From assembly GCA_963556695.1 (NCBI GenBank), contig CAUWAG010000007.1, positions 744,001 to 808,000 on the forward strand: 64,000 bases of DNA, given 5' to 3'. This DNA comes from Anthostomella pinea (Eukaryota; Ascomycota; Sordariomycetes; Xylariales; Xylariaceae). Under the pieces are notes generated by a model, which saw only the letters and a program-made list of their open reading frames with translations, did no database searches and was not told where the DNA came from. Positions 22,443-35,353 of this stretch are shown piece after piece (within the stretch, counting starts at the first letter, position 1; every line of letters starts with the position of its first letter). Position numbers and translations under genes: made by a program.

Positions 22443-24839
22443 ATGTCTGCTGCTACTGCTTCCGGCGCTGTTGATCAGCTCGCCGCCGATCTCGGCAACA
22501 CCTCTCTCAACGGTAGCGATGCGAAGCCCGCCGCCATTGACACAAACGTCGCTTCCGGCGCCCACGGCGACGAGGCCGACACCGCTGGCCCTACTCCCAG
22601 CTCGGCGCAGAACCCTCACCCCGCCGCCTCTGCCTCTCTGTACGTCGGCGAGCTCGAACCCTCCGTCACCGAGGCTATGCTCTTCGAGCTCTTCTCCCAG
22701 ATCGGTTCTGTCGCTTCCATCCGTGTTTGCCGTGATGCTGTCACCCGTAGATCGCTTGGCTATGCTTATGTCAACTACAACACTACTTCTGACGGTGAGC
22801 GCGCTCTCGAGGAGCTCAACTACACCCAGATCAAAGGCCGCCCTTGCCGTATCATGTGGTCTCAGCGCGACCCCAATCTGCGCAAGAGTGGTCAGGGCAA
22901 CATCTTCATCAAGAACTTGGATGCCGCGATCGACAACAAGGCTCTGCACGACACCTTTGCCGCTTTCGGCAATATTCTGAGCTGCAAGGTCGCCCAAGAT
23001 GAGCACGGCAGCTCCAAGGGCTATGGCTTTGTGCACTATGAGACCGACGAGTCTGCTGCTGCTGCCATCAAGCACGTCAACGGAATGTTGCTGAACGAGA
23101 AGAAGGTCTACGTCGGACACCACATTGCCAAGAAGGACCGCCAGAGCAAGTTCGAAGAGATGAAGGCCAACTTCACCAATGTATACGTGAAGAACATCTC
23201 GGGCGATGCGACCGATGACGAGTTCCGCGATCTTTTCGAGAAATACGGCGATGTCACCTCTTCCTCGCTGGCTCGCGATGTTGAAGGCAAGTCGCGTGGC
23301 TTTGGCTTCGTCAACTTCACCACCCACGAGGCCGCTTATAAGGCGGTCGACGAGCTTAACGGTCGCGATTTCCACGGCCAGGACCTCTACGTCGGTCGCG
23401 CCCAGAAGAAGCACGAGCGTGAGGAGGAACTGCGCAAGTCGTACGAGGCCGCTCGCCAGGAGAAGGCAAGCAAGTACCAGGGTGTCAACTTGTACATCAA
23501 GAACCTGGCCGATGAGGTCGATGACGAGAAGTTGCGTCAGATGTTCTCAGAGTTCGGACCTATCACTTCAGCTAAGGTCATGCGCGATATGTACACCGAG
23601 GGTGAAGACGACAAGGATGGAAAGGACAAGGAGAACCAGAAGGACTCCGGCGACGATGAGAAGGACGAAGAGGGCGAGAAGAAGGAGAAGAAGAGCGACC
23701 GAAAGCTCGGAAAGAGCAAAGGGTTCGGATTTGTTTGCTTCTCCAACCCCGACGATGCGACCAAGGCGGTCGCCGACATGAACCAGCGCATGTTCGACAA
23801 CAAGCCGCTGTATGTCGCTCTCGCCCAGCGCAAGGACGTTCGGAAAAACCAGCTCGAGGCTAGTATCCAGGCTCGCAACCAGCTCCGAATGCAGCAGGCA
23901 GCGGCAGCCGCAGGCATGCCCCAACCCTTCGGCATGCAGCCTCCCGTCTTCTACCCTCCTGGTCAGCAGCCGGGCTTCCCTCCTCAGGCGGGGCGCGGCA
24001 TGCCGTTCCCCGGAGGAATGGCTATGCCAGCCGTCCAGGGTGGCCGTCCCGGTCAGTTCCCCCCTAATGCATACGGAGCTCCCCAAGCCGGTCGCAACGG
24101 AGCCATGCCGCAACAGATGCCTCCCAACATGTACATGCCCGGCCAGTTTCCTCCTGGTGCTCCCTACGGTCAGCCTGGAAACCCGCAGTTCATGGCAGCG
24201 ATGGCTCAGGTGCAGCAAGCTACTCTCGGAGGCGGCCGAGGCGTTCCCGCCGGTCGTGGTCCCATGCAAGGAATGCCGAACATGGGCATGCAGGGTGCTG
24301 GTGGTCCCGGAGGAATGCCCGGGTACCCGCCCAACTCGCGACAGGGCGGCGCCCCTGGTCGTGGTGGACCGAACAATAACCGAAACGGTCAGATGGGTCA
24401 ATTCGGCCCTCAGGGTGGACGTGGAATGCCCAACCAGCAGATGGGCGGCGCGCCCAACCTGCCGCAGCAGGACTTGACCCAATCGTCGCTTCTTCAGTCC
24501 CAGCTTCAGGCTCACGCTGGCAACCCGGGACAGCAGAAGCAGATGCTTGGTGAGCTGATCTTCCCCAAGATTCAAGCCCTGCAACCCGAGTTGGCTGGTA
24601 AGATCACCGGTATGCTTCTAGAGATGGACAACCATGACCTCGTCAATCTGTAAGTGGAGAAATTCTCGTCCTCGACAACAGGTGCATACATGCTAACACA
24701 TCACAGCATTGAGGACAACGACTCGTTGAAGATGAAGGTAGACGAGGCCATGCACGTCTACGACGACTACCTCAAGAAACAGGGTGGCGACGAGGAGGAG
24801 GGCGGAGAGAAGCAGGAGAAGGCTGAGGGGAAGGCATAA
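22443..24839 (+). CDS. pab1: Poly(A)-binding protein, cytoplasmic and nuclear
   Basis: Two exons (22443-24649, 24707-24839) give 779 residues. There are four RRMs, starting near [10 protein letters not shown] (about 65), GNIFIKNLD (153), [10 protein letters not shown] (246) and [10 protein letters not shown] (349). RNP1-type motifs such as [18 protein letters not shown] and SKGFGFVCF are clear. RRM4 carries a highly charged Asp/Glu/Lys insertion of about 45 residues, as in other filamentous fungi. A Pro/Gly/Met/Gln-rich linker follows, then a C-terminal MLLE (PABC) domain, [20 protein letters not shown], split by the single intron in LVNL|IEDND. It binds poly(A) tails, promotes translation initiation with eIF4G and controls deadenylation. 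The start is the ATG at 22443 (TTCAACATGTCT); an in-frame upstream ATG lies in the leader. Intact. Confidence 0.95.
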
Positions 24840-27800
24840 ATCGGCACCAACATCTGACGATATGGAGTTGATGTGATTTGGTTTCCCTATTCCCAGCATC
24901 AGTTTCTTCGACTGTTTGCGATTTGGCACGGCCGACTTTTGCCAACATATTTCGGAAAAGTTCGTCATGATACCGGCTCTCTGTCCAGGCACAGTCTGCG
25001 ACATTGATGTTTGTATTCTTTCCCCCACTTCGTCTGTCACGCCCTGTATGACCTCCCTTCTCGATGTTTGGACGGATCTTGGCCCGTCGGTGCCTTTACA
25101 TCTTGTCCGGCTTACTCGAGGAAACCGACATACTACTCTCATGTATTGGTAGACTCTTTGCTCTTTGCTCTTTGCTCGGAGCAACTGGCTGGATGCGAGG
25201 AGCTTCAGTCATCAGGCGTTTGTGGTCATAATCGGTCAGCCCATGGTCTTGCTGCCTGGCACCGAACGGAATTTGGCGGCACCCATGATTCTGACCCAAA
25301 ATACCCCCAAGGTCGCCGGTGGGTGAATTCCCAAACACAGTAGAGGTTACTCTCAGTAGGACTTCTCTGATAATGAACAAAAGCGCTTATTCTACGAAAC
25401 CTGCCCTGATCCGCCCATATGTGCTAAACATGCATGTTTTCCGTGCTCAGGCCTTATGACCAATGTTTTTTCCCCTCATAATTCTGGGGCCACCCTACCG
25501 CCCGAAGGTGATCCAAGTTCCACATGATTCGTCCCTCGTATGCGCATCATATGACTGCTGCAGTATGATTGCGTGGTGGCAAGCCAGGTAGTAACAGCGG
25601 CAAAACGGAATAGCAGTGCCGGAGCACAGCATGGCAGCATGGAGGCTGATCTCTGGCCCAGGAGCGGGACACGGATCATACAGTAGAGGCGCTGGTAACC
25701 GTAACCGAGACCGAGGCAGCAAGCGACGTCTCCTGCTTGAGTGTTTCTGCGGTGTGCTTGGATCATGTAGGTATAGGCAGGTAATTAAGGTATTGTGCAC
25801 CTGCATCAAGTGCCATCTATCCCACCCAGGTTTTCCCTTCCATGTGGCTTTTCCGCCATGGGTCGGTCCCGGGGATCGTCGGCATATCTGATATCTTCCG
25901 CGGGCTCGTCGTTGTATGCCAAGACCTCGCGGGTTTCACGGGTTAGGAGAGGGGCTTTGAGCCAACCAACGGCGTGGGTTTCTATTATACCCCAAGCAAG
26001 GAGTCATTTCGAATTCCCGTGTAGACGCGGGTGTTGCATGGGGTGAGTAGCTGAGCTCTGCCCGTGAAGAAGTTGGTGCCTCTTCAAGACGGCGTCCCCC
26101 TGGTAGAACACCTCTCGTCTTGCCCATCGATCAGGTTGGTATTCTAGGCAAGGCTTTTTCTGTAGATACTTATGTCTGGGCAATACCCTTCAAAAAGAGC
26201 TGGCCACGGTTCGAGCAGGGAGCCCGGTTTGGGAACCACGTAATGATCTGACAATAGGAAGTACTTATAAAACCTGAGGAGGCTATAACAGTTGATCGCC
26301 AGCGCACACCTCTCACTCACGTATCACTGCATTTGGAGTAGATGTAATGTCAGTGGTGGCTGACTTAGAGGAATACGGTCGTCACAGCACGATCTGATAA
26401 CGCCAAGACGTCCGGGTGCATGGCATGTGGCCTGGCAGCCTGGGAGAGTATGACCTTCTGACAGGTGGACAATGGCGGGCTCGCATGCACGAAAGAAAGA
26501 ATCGCCAATCCTACGCAGGCCCGATATACGGCCCAATATACTCGGTTCCAAGGTATTGCTGGTGGTTGGAGTAAGTACCTGACACGGTAGTAAGCAGCCG
26601 AGGACCAAGACTGTGAGTACTCATTCTAGAAGCGCGATTCACCTTTAAGTGATGTACACATCCACGTAGCTCCTGTGCCAAGTGCCGACCTCGGTACTGT
26701 ACCACGTAAGTTTCGAGGGCCACAAGTTCCATGTGAGGGCATCTGGGGTACTTTTGATAACTCGCAGCAGGCGAGCCAGCTAACGCTATTTGAACTGGCA
26801 ATATCAGCAACGAACTGGCGTTGAAGATGTTCATATACGTCACAGCATACAGCTGGGCTGAGAAAGTGAGTCAGAGTGACAGTGCTTGAGTCTACATATC
26901 ATTGTGTTCTATCCTGTATCGGAGTATGATGAAGTCGGGAATATTGTATTGTTACTTCAGATCTGGCGCTAGGGAACATTTAGGACGGCCGCCCCCCGGC
27001 CGCCCCCTGCCGTCAGCGCACGTCCTCACTTGGTTGAAAGCCAAAGGGGACAAATTGAGATCAGCTGTTCGGCGCAAAAAGTGGCTTGCTTTTTGCTTGG
27101 CACATGCTCAGAGGAATACCAAGAACTCCAAGCCCACGATTACGACCCGGGTTCCACTCGGACTCTGCACTTTCCATCTCAACGTTCAACCGACTGGTCT
27201 AACCTAGCTGCCCGCAGTACATCACACACACACAGACACAGCACAAACACGCACGGCTGCGGTAGCTCCTGCCTGTCAAACCCCCTCTTTCCCAAGGTTC
27301 CTGCCCCCGTAGTCATCGCCATTCTTCTTGGCGGTCGAGCACGTGTCAAGGCCTCCTCTCCTGCTGCTGCCTTTTCAAGTTCCCTGCCGACTACCCGTTT
27401 TACGTTTTACGTTTGTCGTTCCGTTCCTTCCCACCGTGCCATATTATTACAGTTGTTACAGTTGTCGCGACGGGTAGTCCGTCATGAGCTAGTGGTCCAC
27501 AGCGGAAAGAGTGAACGAACAAGGCCCGGAATCCCACTCGCAAACGATGACCATCTTCTTCGTCCACAATTATCACCGAAGACGACCGACCATCATCCCA
27601 CGATAACATCGATCCAGCAAGTGTCGACAACATTACCTTGCGCGGTTCAGCCATTATTGTCAGAGAGTAGTGTACCTGGCAAACAGAACAGGTGATTCCC
27701 TACCCTCGCCCAATGTACCTACCTACTTGATGTTCAAAGGTTGTCTTGACACTTTCACGAGAACGGCGCTAACACTGGGCAATTGATGCCTTCCAGGCTT

Positions 27801-27865
27801 GCCAGAAAACACCTTCAGCACCATTCCCAAGCACGCGACCGACGTCGCTAATCGCTTCCTCCACC
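24840..27865. other. Intergenic region between PAB1 and the universal-stress-domain gene
   Basis: About 3 kb with the PAB1 3' flank and the long upstream/leader region of the next gene. A short CTTTGCT tandem (about 25155-25175) and a CA-rich tract (27221-27250) are visible. A 221-codon open frame at 27030-27695 has no protein-like motif and probably belongs to the leader. Confidence 0.35.
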
Positions 27866-30115
27866 ATGTCCGGCCAGAAAATGATGTCACTCGAGGCAGC
27901 GCTCGAGGAGGAGCGAAAGCAGATTGAGGATCTGATCTCCATGCAGCAACAAAAGCAGGGAACCTCGAGGAGGGCGCCCTCGGCTGGCCCTCGCTCTCCC
28001 TCGCCGTACATGAGCCCTCGGTCTCCGGTGAGAAGCATGCTTGACGTTGACGGTGGCCCGAAGAGCCCTCCGTTACAATCCCAATTTCGAAGTATGCTAG
28101 ATATCGATGGCCCTTCTCCTGTAGCACAACAGCCGCGTCGCAGCATGCTGGACATCGACACCCATGGTCCCATGCTGTCGAGCACGAAAACCTCTCCTAC
28201 CCTGTCGTTCAAGTCTCCCATTATCGAAACCTCGACGCGCCACAGGAGCATGTCGGATGCTACCTCGAAGCCGCTCTTGGATATGGGCCCGCGATCTCCT
28301 CCACCGCCCATGAGCCCAAGGGGCATTGACCCAACCTCTTCCTACAAGTTTCACGACATCCTACCGACCAACGCCGGTCAGCCTTACACAGCCAAACGTG
28401 GGTCGGGTGGCGGTCCTCGGGCCAGCTCTATCGGCGCTGCGCTCCGCGGATCCGACCTCTCGAACCTGGTGCTGCCAGGCGAACAGGGACGCCAATTCGG
28501 GCTTCGAAAGAAGTCCAAGTCCCCGAGCAATCGGTTTGGCATGCGTTCAAGTTCACCATTTAGCAGTTCGTCGAAGCAAACCCAAAGGCAGGGGACCATG
28601 ATGCTGGACAATGGCCAGGTTGTCGACATGAACAACGCCTACCGAAGACTCTCGGATGCGAACCTTCTTTATGGGGGTTCAAATCTGTCTTCGCTGGCGC
28701 GCAAGAAGCCCGATTACTCCGATGGTCACGGTCGAATACAGAAGGACAACCTGAGTCCGTACGGAGAGTTGTTGTCCGATGAGAGTGACGATGATGCTCC
28801 GAACTCGTCTGATGAAGAGAATGACAGGGGTAGGAAACTTACGACAAGGGCGGAATCGAGTCACAAAGGGACGAGCGCGGATGGCTTCGCTAAAAGCCTT
28901 CTTGCCTCTATTGAAGACGAAAGTGAGTATGACTTTGGCCGCCCTGTAAAGAGCGTAGTTAACAAGATGAGCAGGGAAACATGTCTCCTCGACTCAGCCC
29001 CAGTATAGGTCTCTTTTCGACGACCCTGCGATAACAGTGACAAGCCCGGCCGGAGACAAGACGAAGCAGGCAAAGCTGAGCAAACAGCCAGTGCAGCCCT
29101 CGACCAGCTTTGACCAAGATCCGGTGTCTGGCACTCAGACACCTTTTGACCCCGATTTGGACGCCGACGTCCATGCTATCAAACTCGCTCAGAACCTGCC
29201 CTTATCTCTGACACCCATCATCTCGATGCCCGAGGTGCATCGTTGCCTCCGTATCATCTATCGCGGAGACTACCACAAGATCCAACATGAAGCTGAAGAA
29301 GATCACCGACGCCTTAGGAAGTACCTTGTTGCGACTGATCTCAGTGACGAGTCAACCCACGCGCTGGAATGGGCGATTGGGACCATCCTACGAGATGGGG
29401 ACACGCTCATCGCCATGTACTGCATGGACGAGGAGAGCAGCAACGTCCCAGTTGACGCTAGTAATCTAGTGCCGGACGAACCCAGGGCGATGAAGGAACA
29501 GGCGGCAGTCATCAACTCAACGGCCAAAGGAGGGAGTATCAAACCAGCGGTCAGCAGCGGCAACAGCTCCAACCCGTTCAACTTCAACCGCGGGTCTGCC
29601 TCTCCACACATCCGGGCGGCCGACAGTGGTAGTAACGCGTCGTCGCCAGCGCCTGGCTCGCGGGGTAGGTCCAAGACGGAGGAAGAGAGGAACCGAGCGG
29701 TCCAAGATATCACGGAGCGAGTATCGAAGCTTCTCCGCAAGACACACCTGCAAGTGCGAGTCATCGTGGAAGTAATACACTGCAAGAATTCGAAGCATCT
29801 CATCACGGAAGTCATTGACCTTCTGAACCCGACGCTTGTTATCCTGGGAAGTCGAGGAAGAAGCGCCTTGAAAGGGTAAGTCGTTCATGTCTACTACTAT
29901 CACTGCTCCCTAGATGCAAGGTCCTGGCTGACTCGCAATGCAGCACCCTGCTCGGGTCTTTCTCCAACTACTTGGTCACCAAGAGCTCTGTACCGGTCAT
30001 GGTAGCACGCAAACGGCTACGCAAGAAGAGCAAGTACCAGCCGCCCCCGTTGAAGCAGGTCAACAATCTAGCAAATCCATCGGCACGGAGCCTCGAGACG
30101 GCTAGAATCGACTAA
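27866..30115 (+). CDS. Large universal stress protein (Usp) domain protein with repeated RSMLD motifs
   Basis: Three exons (27866-28922, 28975-29875, 29944-30115) join to 709 residues. The N-terminal half is Ser/Pro-rich and probably disordered, after a short coiled coil (SLEAALEEERKQIEDLI). A motif RSMLD(V/I)D occurs three times (residues 56, 75, 92). An acidic patch SDESDDD precedes the second exon. The C-terminal Usp domain runs from about KYLVATDLSDESTHALEWAI (468) to VPVMVARK. Its ATP-binding signature G-2X-G-9X-G-S is intact in GSRGRSALKGTLLGS (from 644), so this is the nucleotide-binding class. A low-complexity Ser/Gly insert splits the domain. Fungal Usp proteins are linked to stress response; the exact role is not known. 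Intact, good start context CACCATGTCC. Confidence 0.88.
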
Positions 30116-32239
30116 GGCTCCGGTGCAAAGACGTTTGGCGCGTCGTGTGACGAAAGGAAAGGCCCGGAAGCGGATCACACCCAGACGAGTAGCAAAGCCA
30201 AAACAACAGCTTGATGCCAACTGGCTAGTAGGCACAACTCATTTCTCATGCACCATGCCTTCTTCCTAGTCAACTGGCTTTTATCTGTCCCAACGCCCAC
30301 GGAGGTATACAGTCCGTTTGTTTTGGTTTCTCGCCGTAGGGAGGTGACTGTGCAGTCTGCCTATTGGCGACTGACGACGAGGCACGACCTATGAGAGTCC
30401 CCCATGCGTGGGCAGGTGGCGCAGGGTGTTTATGATTCTCCCAGTAGCGGTATCATCAAACGAGGTTTTCGGGCAGGTAGCCATAGTCGATGCATCAATC
30501 CTACTCCAAAATGAGAAGCGAGGGTATTTTATCATTCGTCTGGCTCGTCCATTGTTTACACCACCCCCTCCCCATGCTGACGTTGATGTCTACCGGGGAT
30601 GGCGGCTGCACCTCGTAAGTGGTTGCAGCAGACGACCAGATCCAGGCGGCCAATTGCGGGGTGGGATGAGATAAGACTGAGATGGGGCACGACGGCGCGC
30701 TCCAATGGGATTCTGATGGCGGGGTAGCTCCAGTCGGGGCATCTGCTTCTCGCGGCCGGTTCGTCAAGTGTCGATGGACTGCATCCTACGCACTGGAAAC
30801 GCGTAAAGTGCGTGCAGGACACGTTAGTAATGATGCAGATGGGTGTTGATGTCCAGGTCACGCCAATCACACCCAGCCAGATGGAATCCCGTTGTGAGTC
30901 AGCTGCTGTGATTGGGCGCTGGACAGACAGACAGTAGGTAAGCTGTCATTGGCAGAGGCTGGCTGTCACTTCTGGCACCACGGGTGTCCATGGCGCGGGT
31001 GATGATCAAATGGGTCAGGGAAGACTCCCCGAGTATGGTACTAGAAAGGAAGCAAAGGGAGAGTTATTCAAGACATGCGAGAAGACATCATAGCTTAATC
31101 CGGCACTCGACGAGATATACTGTACGGACAGAATTCAGCTGGGATTGTCTATGCGGTCGAAGTGCCTCTCGTTCTGCCCCCTGAATGCCTATAGCGGGGT
31201 ATTACTGGGTACGCCCTTGCATTGGTCCGACACGAGTGACCCCAAAGGTGACCCAAAGCGAGACGATTGATTGGCCTGCATGTTGAAGCGAAGTGCGACA
31301 TGCCGCGATGGGGGCCAGCTGGGGGGTCGGACGGGCAGACTAGCAGACTAGCCGGAGCTTCCCCAGCCTCTCGATTTCGCTGATGCTTCAAATGTTCTTA
31401 TCGGCGCCCAATCTACATGCGCTGTCACTTGAAACTTAACACTTCACCAGTCATCCTGTCGAGCCCTCCTATCGATTGCCTGCCTCTTGTCGCTGTCGCA
31501 TACCTATCTTCTTCTTGACAATTCTGGCTGCGAACATTGTATCTTGATAGCATCTTGAGTTGGTCGAATCTTCCTTGCGACTCAATCAGGTCAAATGGTG
31601 TAAGCGCGGAACTCAAAGTGCCATCCATTCGTCCGCCCTCGACCGCATACCCTGAATACCACTACTCCTCGATATCTGTCTGATACCCGGACTCGACAAC
31701 TCTCGACGCAAACAAAGTCCAAGGCCGGGCCTCGAGCTGGTCGATTTTCCTCGACTTCATGCAGGCACTGATATCTGTGAATACTCATACTCACATCTCA
31801 CTGTTGAGCATCACAGTTACACCCAGTACATTTCTGGCTGCGCTCATACTGTCTTTCGTCTTTTTGTGCGCATATCTCGCCTTGACAGGCATTACAACGT
31901 TGCCGAGTATTCGGAGTATACGTCTACCAAAAATTGTAACCCAAGCGCCGACTGTCGCTGTGCAACAGCTTGCCATCGAACAGGTACAACTGCGCAAAGC
32001 ATTGCCAGCGCTACCTCACCCAGAGACGAACGCGCCTCTTCTTCAACTGACCCAAGAAGCCCACCGGCGACGAATTGCCTCAAGTCGCAGCTTGCGGTCC
32101 TTCTTCTCCTCCTCTTCCCGCTCCAAAGCGCTTCCCCCAATTCCAACTCCAACTCCAACTGCTCCAAGTCCGAGACTCACTTCAAGGTCGACAAGCAGTG
32201 CTTCGAAGCAGCAGATCGTCCGTGTCGAAGAATTAGCAG
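30116..32239. other. Intergenic region with an overlapping upstream open frame
   Basis: No gene is certain. A 222-codon frame from 31759 to 32427 encodes a membrane-like segment (FLAALILSFVFLCAYLALTG) and a Ser/Pro-rich part. It may be a 5' exon of the gene at 32240: a donor at 31984 and an acceptor ending at 32239 would join it in frame. It may also be a spurious frame in the leader. Confidence 0.35.
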
Positions 32240-34070
32240 ATGATGGCGACCTCGATGTACTCGGCGGCCAGCCTGGACGACGAAGACTTCGCGACCCCAA
32301 TGTCGCCGCAGCTGAGGCCCTACGGCTACCCGTCGGCGCGCTCGGGCTATGGCTTCTCGGCCGCGGCCCACGACCCACACGACGAGAGCGACGACAACCT
32401 GGACGACGCTTCTCTCTCCACCGGTAACTACAGCCCGCCCGCCTGGCGCCGCCTCGAGAACGGCGACCGCTGGTACGGCAACTGGCGGGGCAGCAACGAC
32501 CTCCTCGGCCGCGGCTTCGACAAGTCGCGACATCTGAGTCCCGACTACGACGACAGAATGAGCCCGAACGACGTGTTCGAAGAGGCGCGCAGGACGCGTT
32601 TGCCTACGGGCAGCCTGAGTCCGGAGAAGGGACGCACGCCCGAACCCGAGGCGCTTGGCAAGGATGACACATTGGTCAACATGAAGAGCGAGAATGGAAT
32701 GCCTACGAAGAGCGGTGCAGACAGAGCAATGGTGGAAGATCAAAGGAGTATGATGGCATCCATGCCGCCCGAGGATGCGAGAGACAATTGTGAGCTTTCT
32801 GTACCCCTTTTACGGAGACAAAGGTTACTGACAGGTCTCAGACATTCGGTTCGCCGTGCGCGCCGACGTCCAACACCGGACGGAACCCATTGAGGCGGCT
32901 GTCAAGTTCTTCCGCAGTAGACTGCAACCCGTTACAAATTCCTGGAGCAGTATGATCCTTTCGACCTTGGTCGCACTTATCTCCATATCGGCAGTCCGAT
33001 CTCTGTTCGAACCGGCATCACAACGACCGGTGCCAGATCTTGTCAAGGTGGCTGGAATCGCGCGCTCATTTGAACCTCTCATCTACTACTCTGAGAATGG
33101 TGTGTCGCAGGTTGGCGATTTGCAGGCCACAGGTGTTGCGGTCTGGGATCTCGGCGAGAGCGTCCGGTCAAGCAACATGACATCAGCCCCTATAATCGTC
33201 AAGTCATTGGACGAGCTGTCCGACAGTCTCAAGACACTTGCCATCGAGCTCACGAGATTCTTCGCTAATGTCGACGGAGACATCGATGGCATCCTGATCG
33301 TAATGGACTGGGCGCGGCGTGAGCTGACCCAGGTGCAAGCCGTGCCCAGTCCACCGCTCTCGACCGCATTCGCCAACATTCATAACATGCTTTGCGAAGC
33401 TGGTGTCTTTGAGAATCCGGCCACGGGCACTCCTACGCGCCTCGGTGCTGTGGCGACAACCGTGTTTGGCATGTCGCAACCGCAACGCACCCGCTACACG
33501 TTGCAGCGCACTTTTACCGAGTTCCTCTCCGTCCTCGAAGAAGCCATCGAAAACGAACTGCAGCACTCGTTGGCGCTCTTCGGTCTCTTCGAGGCCATCG
33601 ACCGACAGTTCCTTAACCTAGCACGGACCGTCGTGCGCGAGTCCAGTGCCCAGGACGAGCAGCACAACGACCTGCTCTCTTCAATGTGGACGCGGATCCT
33701 GGGCCCGAAAGCCAGCGAGGTCAAGAAGTACGAGCGCAACCGCGAGCTCCTGCTCAACGTGCGCGAGAAGACAGTCCGTAACAAAGGCATCCTCGTCGAG
33801 CACAACGGCAAGCTGCTCACGCTGAAGGCCAACCTCGAGAGCCTGCGGCGCAAGCTCGTCTCGCCGCTCGTGCGGAGCGTCAACAGCAGCACGCTCACGC
33901 TCGAGGAGCAGATCAAGGGCCTCGAGGACGTCGGCGTCTACCTCGAGGGCGTGCGCGCCCGCCAGAAGGGCAAGCTCATGGAGATGCTGTATGGAAGAAC
34001 CGGCGGCGGGCGGGCTGCCATTTCGGCCGGCGCCCGTATCGTCGAGGAGGACGGCCGGTGGGCTTCGTAG
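32240..34070 (+). CDS. Conserved fungal single-pass membrane protein with coiled coils, function unknown
   Basis: Two exons (32240-32789, 32842-34070) give 592 residues. The N-terminal about 180 residues are hydrophilic and rich in Ser/Pro/Asp. One hydrophobic segment, SSMILSTLVALISISAVRSLF (about 219-239), reads as a membrane span. The following about 350 residues are helical, with a coiled coil near the C-terminus (KYERNRELLLNVREKT, LESLRRKLVSPLVRS). I recognise no named domain. The splice at GACAATT|GTGAGC...CTCAG|AC keeps frame. The start at ATGATGGCG is uncertain, because an in-frame 5' exon (31759-31983) with a second membrane segment could be spliced on. Composition and length argue for a real, conserved gene. 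Confidence 0.7.
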
Positions 34071-35290
34071 GGGGGGCCTGCGCGGCTGGTTCACTGGTTT
34101 ATGATGTGGTGTCCGTGGGTTGTATAAAAGCTACGAACGATGGTCGTGGCATGGATCACGATGGGGAATGGAACAGGGTCTTGCATAACGGGGATGGTTT
34201 GTGTGTGAACACATGATACGATATCGGAAACGGAACAGGGCAGGGCACAGCGGCAATCTTGTATCATGGTTGGCACGGTCGGGGATGAGGCAAAGCGGAA
34301 TAAGCATGCCGGGCTACGGGCCTGCGGCGTTGTTGTTTGATGGATGGCTTGAGTAAGGTAAGCTCTCTTCCTCCCACCGGCATCGGAGTCCTGCTTGCAT
34401 GGGTTGGAGTCGGGCGTTGATTGCTCTTATAGTTGTCTACCTATCTGGGTGCCTCCCTCTGATCGGGTGGAAATACATAGGTCTAGGTGTTCGGTACGTG
34501 TTTGGACTGCACTGGTGCACTGGATAGGTTCCTCCGAGACTTGAGTGGTGTTCTTTACGACATACATGAATACATGTTGTTGATGGTGTTTTACCTGGAA
34601 ATCTTAAGGGTTGGCGTAGTGCTAGTGGGGACCTAGTATAGGAGGTAGGTAGAGAGAGGGCTCTTGTTGTTTATACTGGTATGGCATTTCTGATTACACA
34701 TATTGACTGCTAGATTACAATGACTGCTAAATTGATGTCTCGTGTTGGATGACATGTCATTGTGCGTGAGGCGTTTCGCAGTTGACTACAGACACTACCT
34801 TGCGATTCTCGCCGGTTCAAAACTAGCGAGTTGACTGCGAGCATCTCTGGGCTATGATGTTTCCGAGCAATTCATGAATGAGGACGGCGAAGCTTTTCTT
34901 ACTATTTTCAGCATCGGTGGGGTTTCGTAGGTAGACGTCGACTGCGTTGTATCATGTGCTTCACGACTCAGTCGATGCTTCCGCCAAACGTGGCGGCCTC
35001 TAGACACCGGGCATCCACCAATCAGCACATTCAACACCCCGATTCCAGGCTTTTGGTGTCGAGGTTGAGACTACATACGAGAGTGAGATCCTGGGACAAG
35101 AGCTTCCTATGCTCTGAGAAGCTGGCTTTGCTGGTGTGCTGGCTAACTTATGCTGGGTGCCGGCGTGCAGCTCAGGTGGTGTATATGAAGGATGTGTTCG
35201 TCCCAGTAAGTTATCTCAGAAGGGAGGGTGGTCCACTTGAGTCTGAGTATCTACCTACCTACCTGCCAGCCTGCATCTTGAGTCAACAAA
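34071..35290. other. Gene-poor spacer
   Basis: No supported gene. It begins the 34-43 kb gene-poor stretch. Confidence 0.3.
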
Positions 35291-35299
35291 TAGCAGCTT

Positions 35300-35353
35300 A
35301 AGAAAAAGAAAAAGAAAAAGAAAAAGAAAAAGAAAAAGAAGAAGAAGAAGAAG
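35300..35353. repeat. AAAAAG/AAG microsatellite
   Basis: Six-base AAAAAG units repeat about six times and pass into AAG units. Plain low-complexity DNA. Confidence 0.9.

Noticed and set aside
22425..24584. Long minus-strand frames (over 320 codons each) across PAB1
   Set aside because: They are antisense shadows of the GC-biased third positions of PAB1; the plus-strand product is certain.
27030..27695. 221-codon plus-strand frame upstream of the Usp gene
   Set aside because: No motif, no splice support, CA-rich low-complexity content; probably leader.
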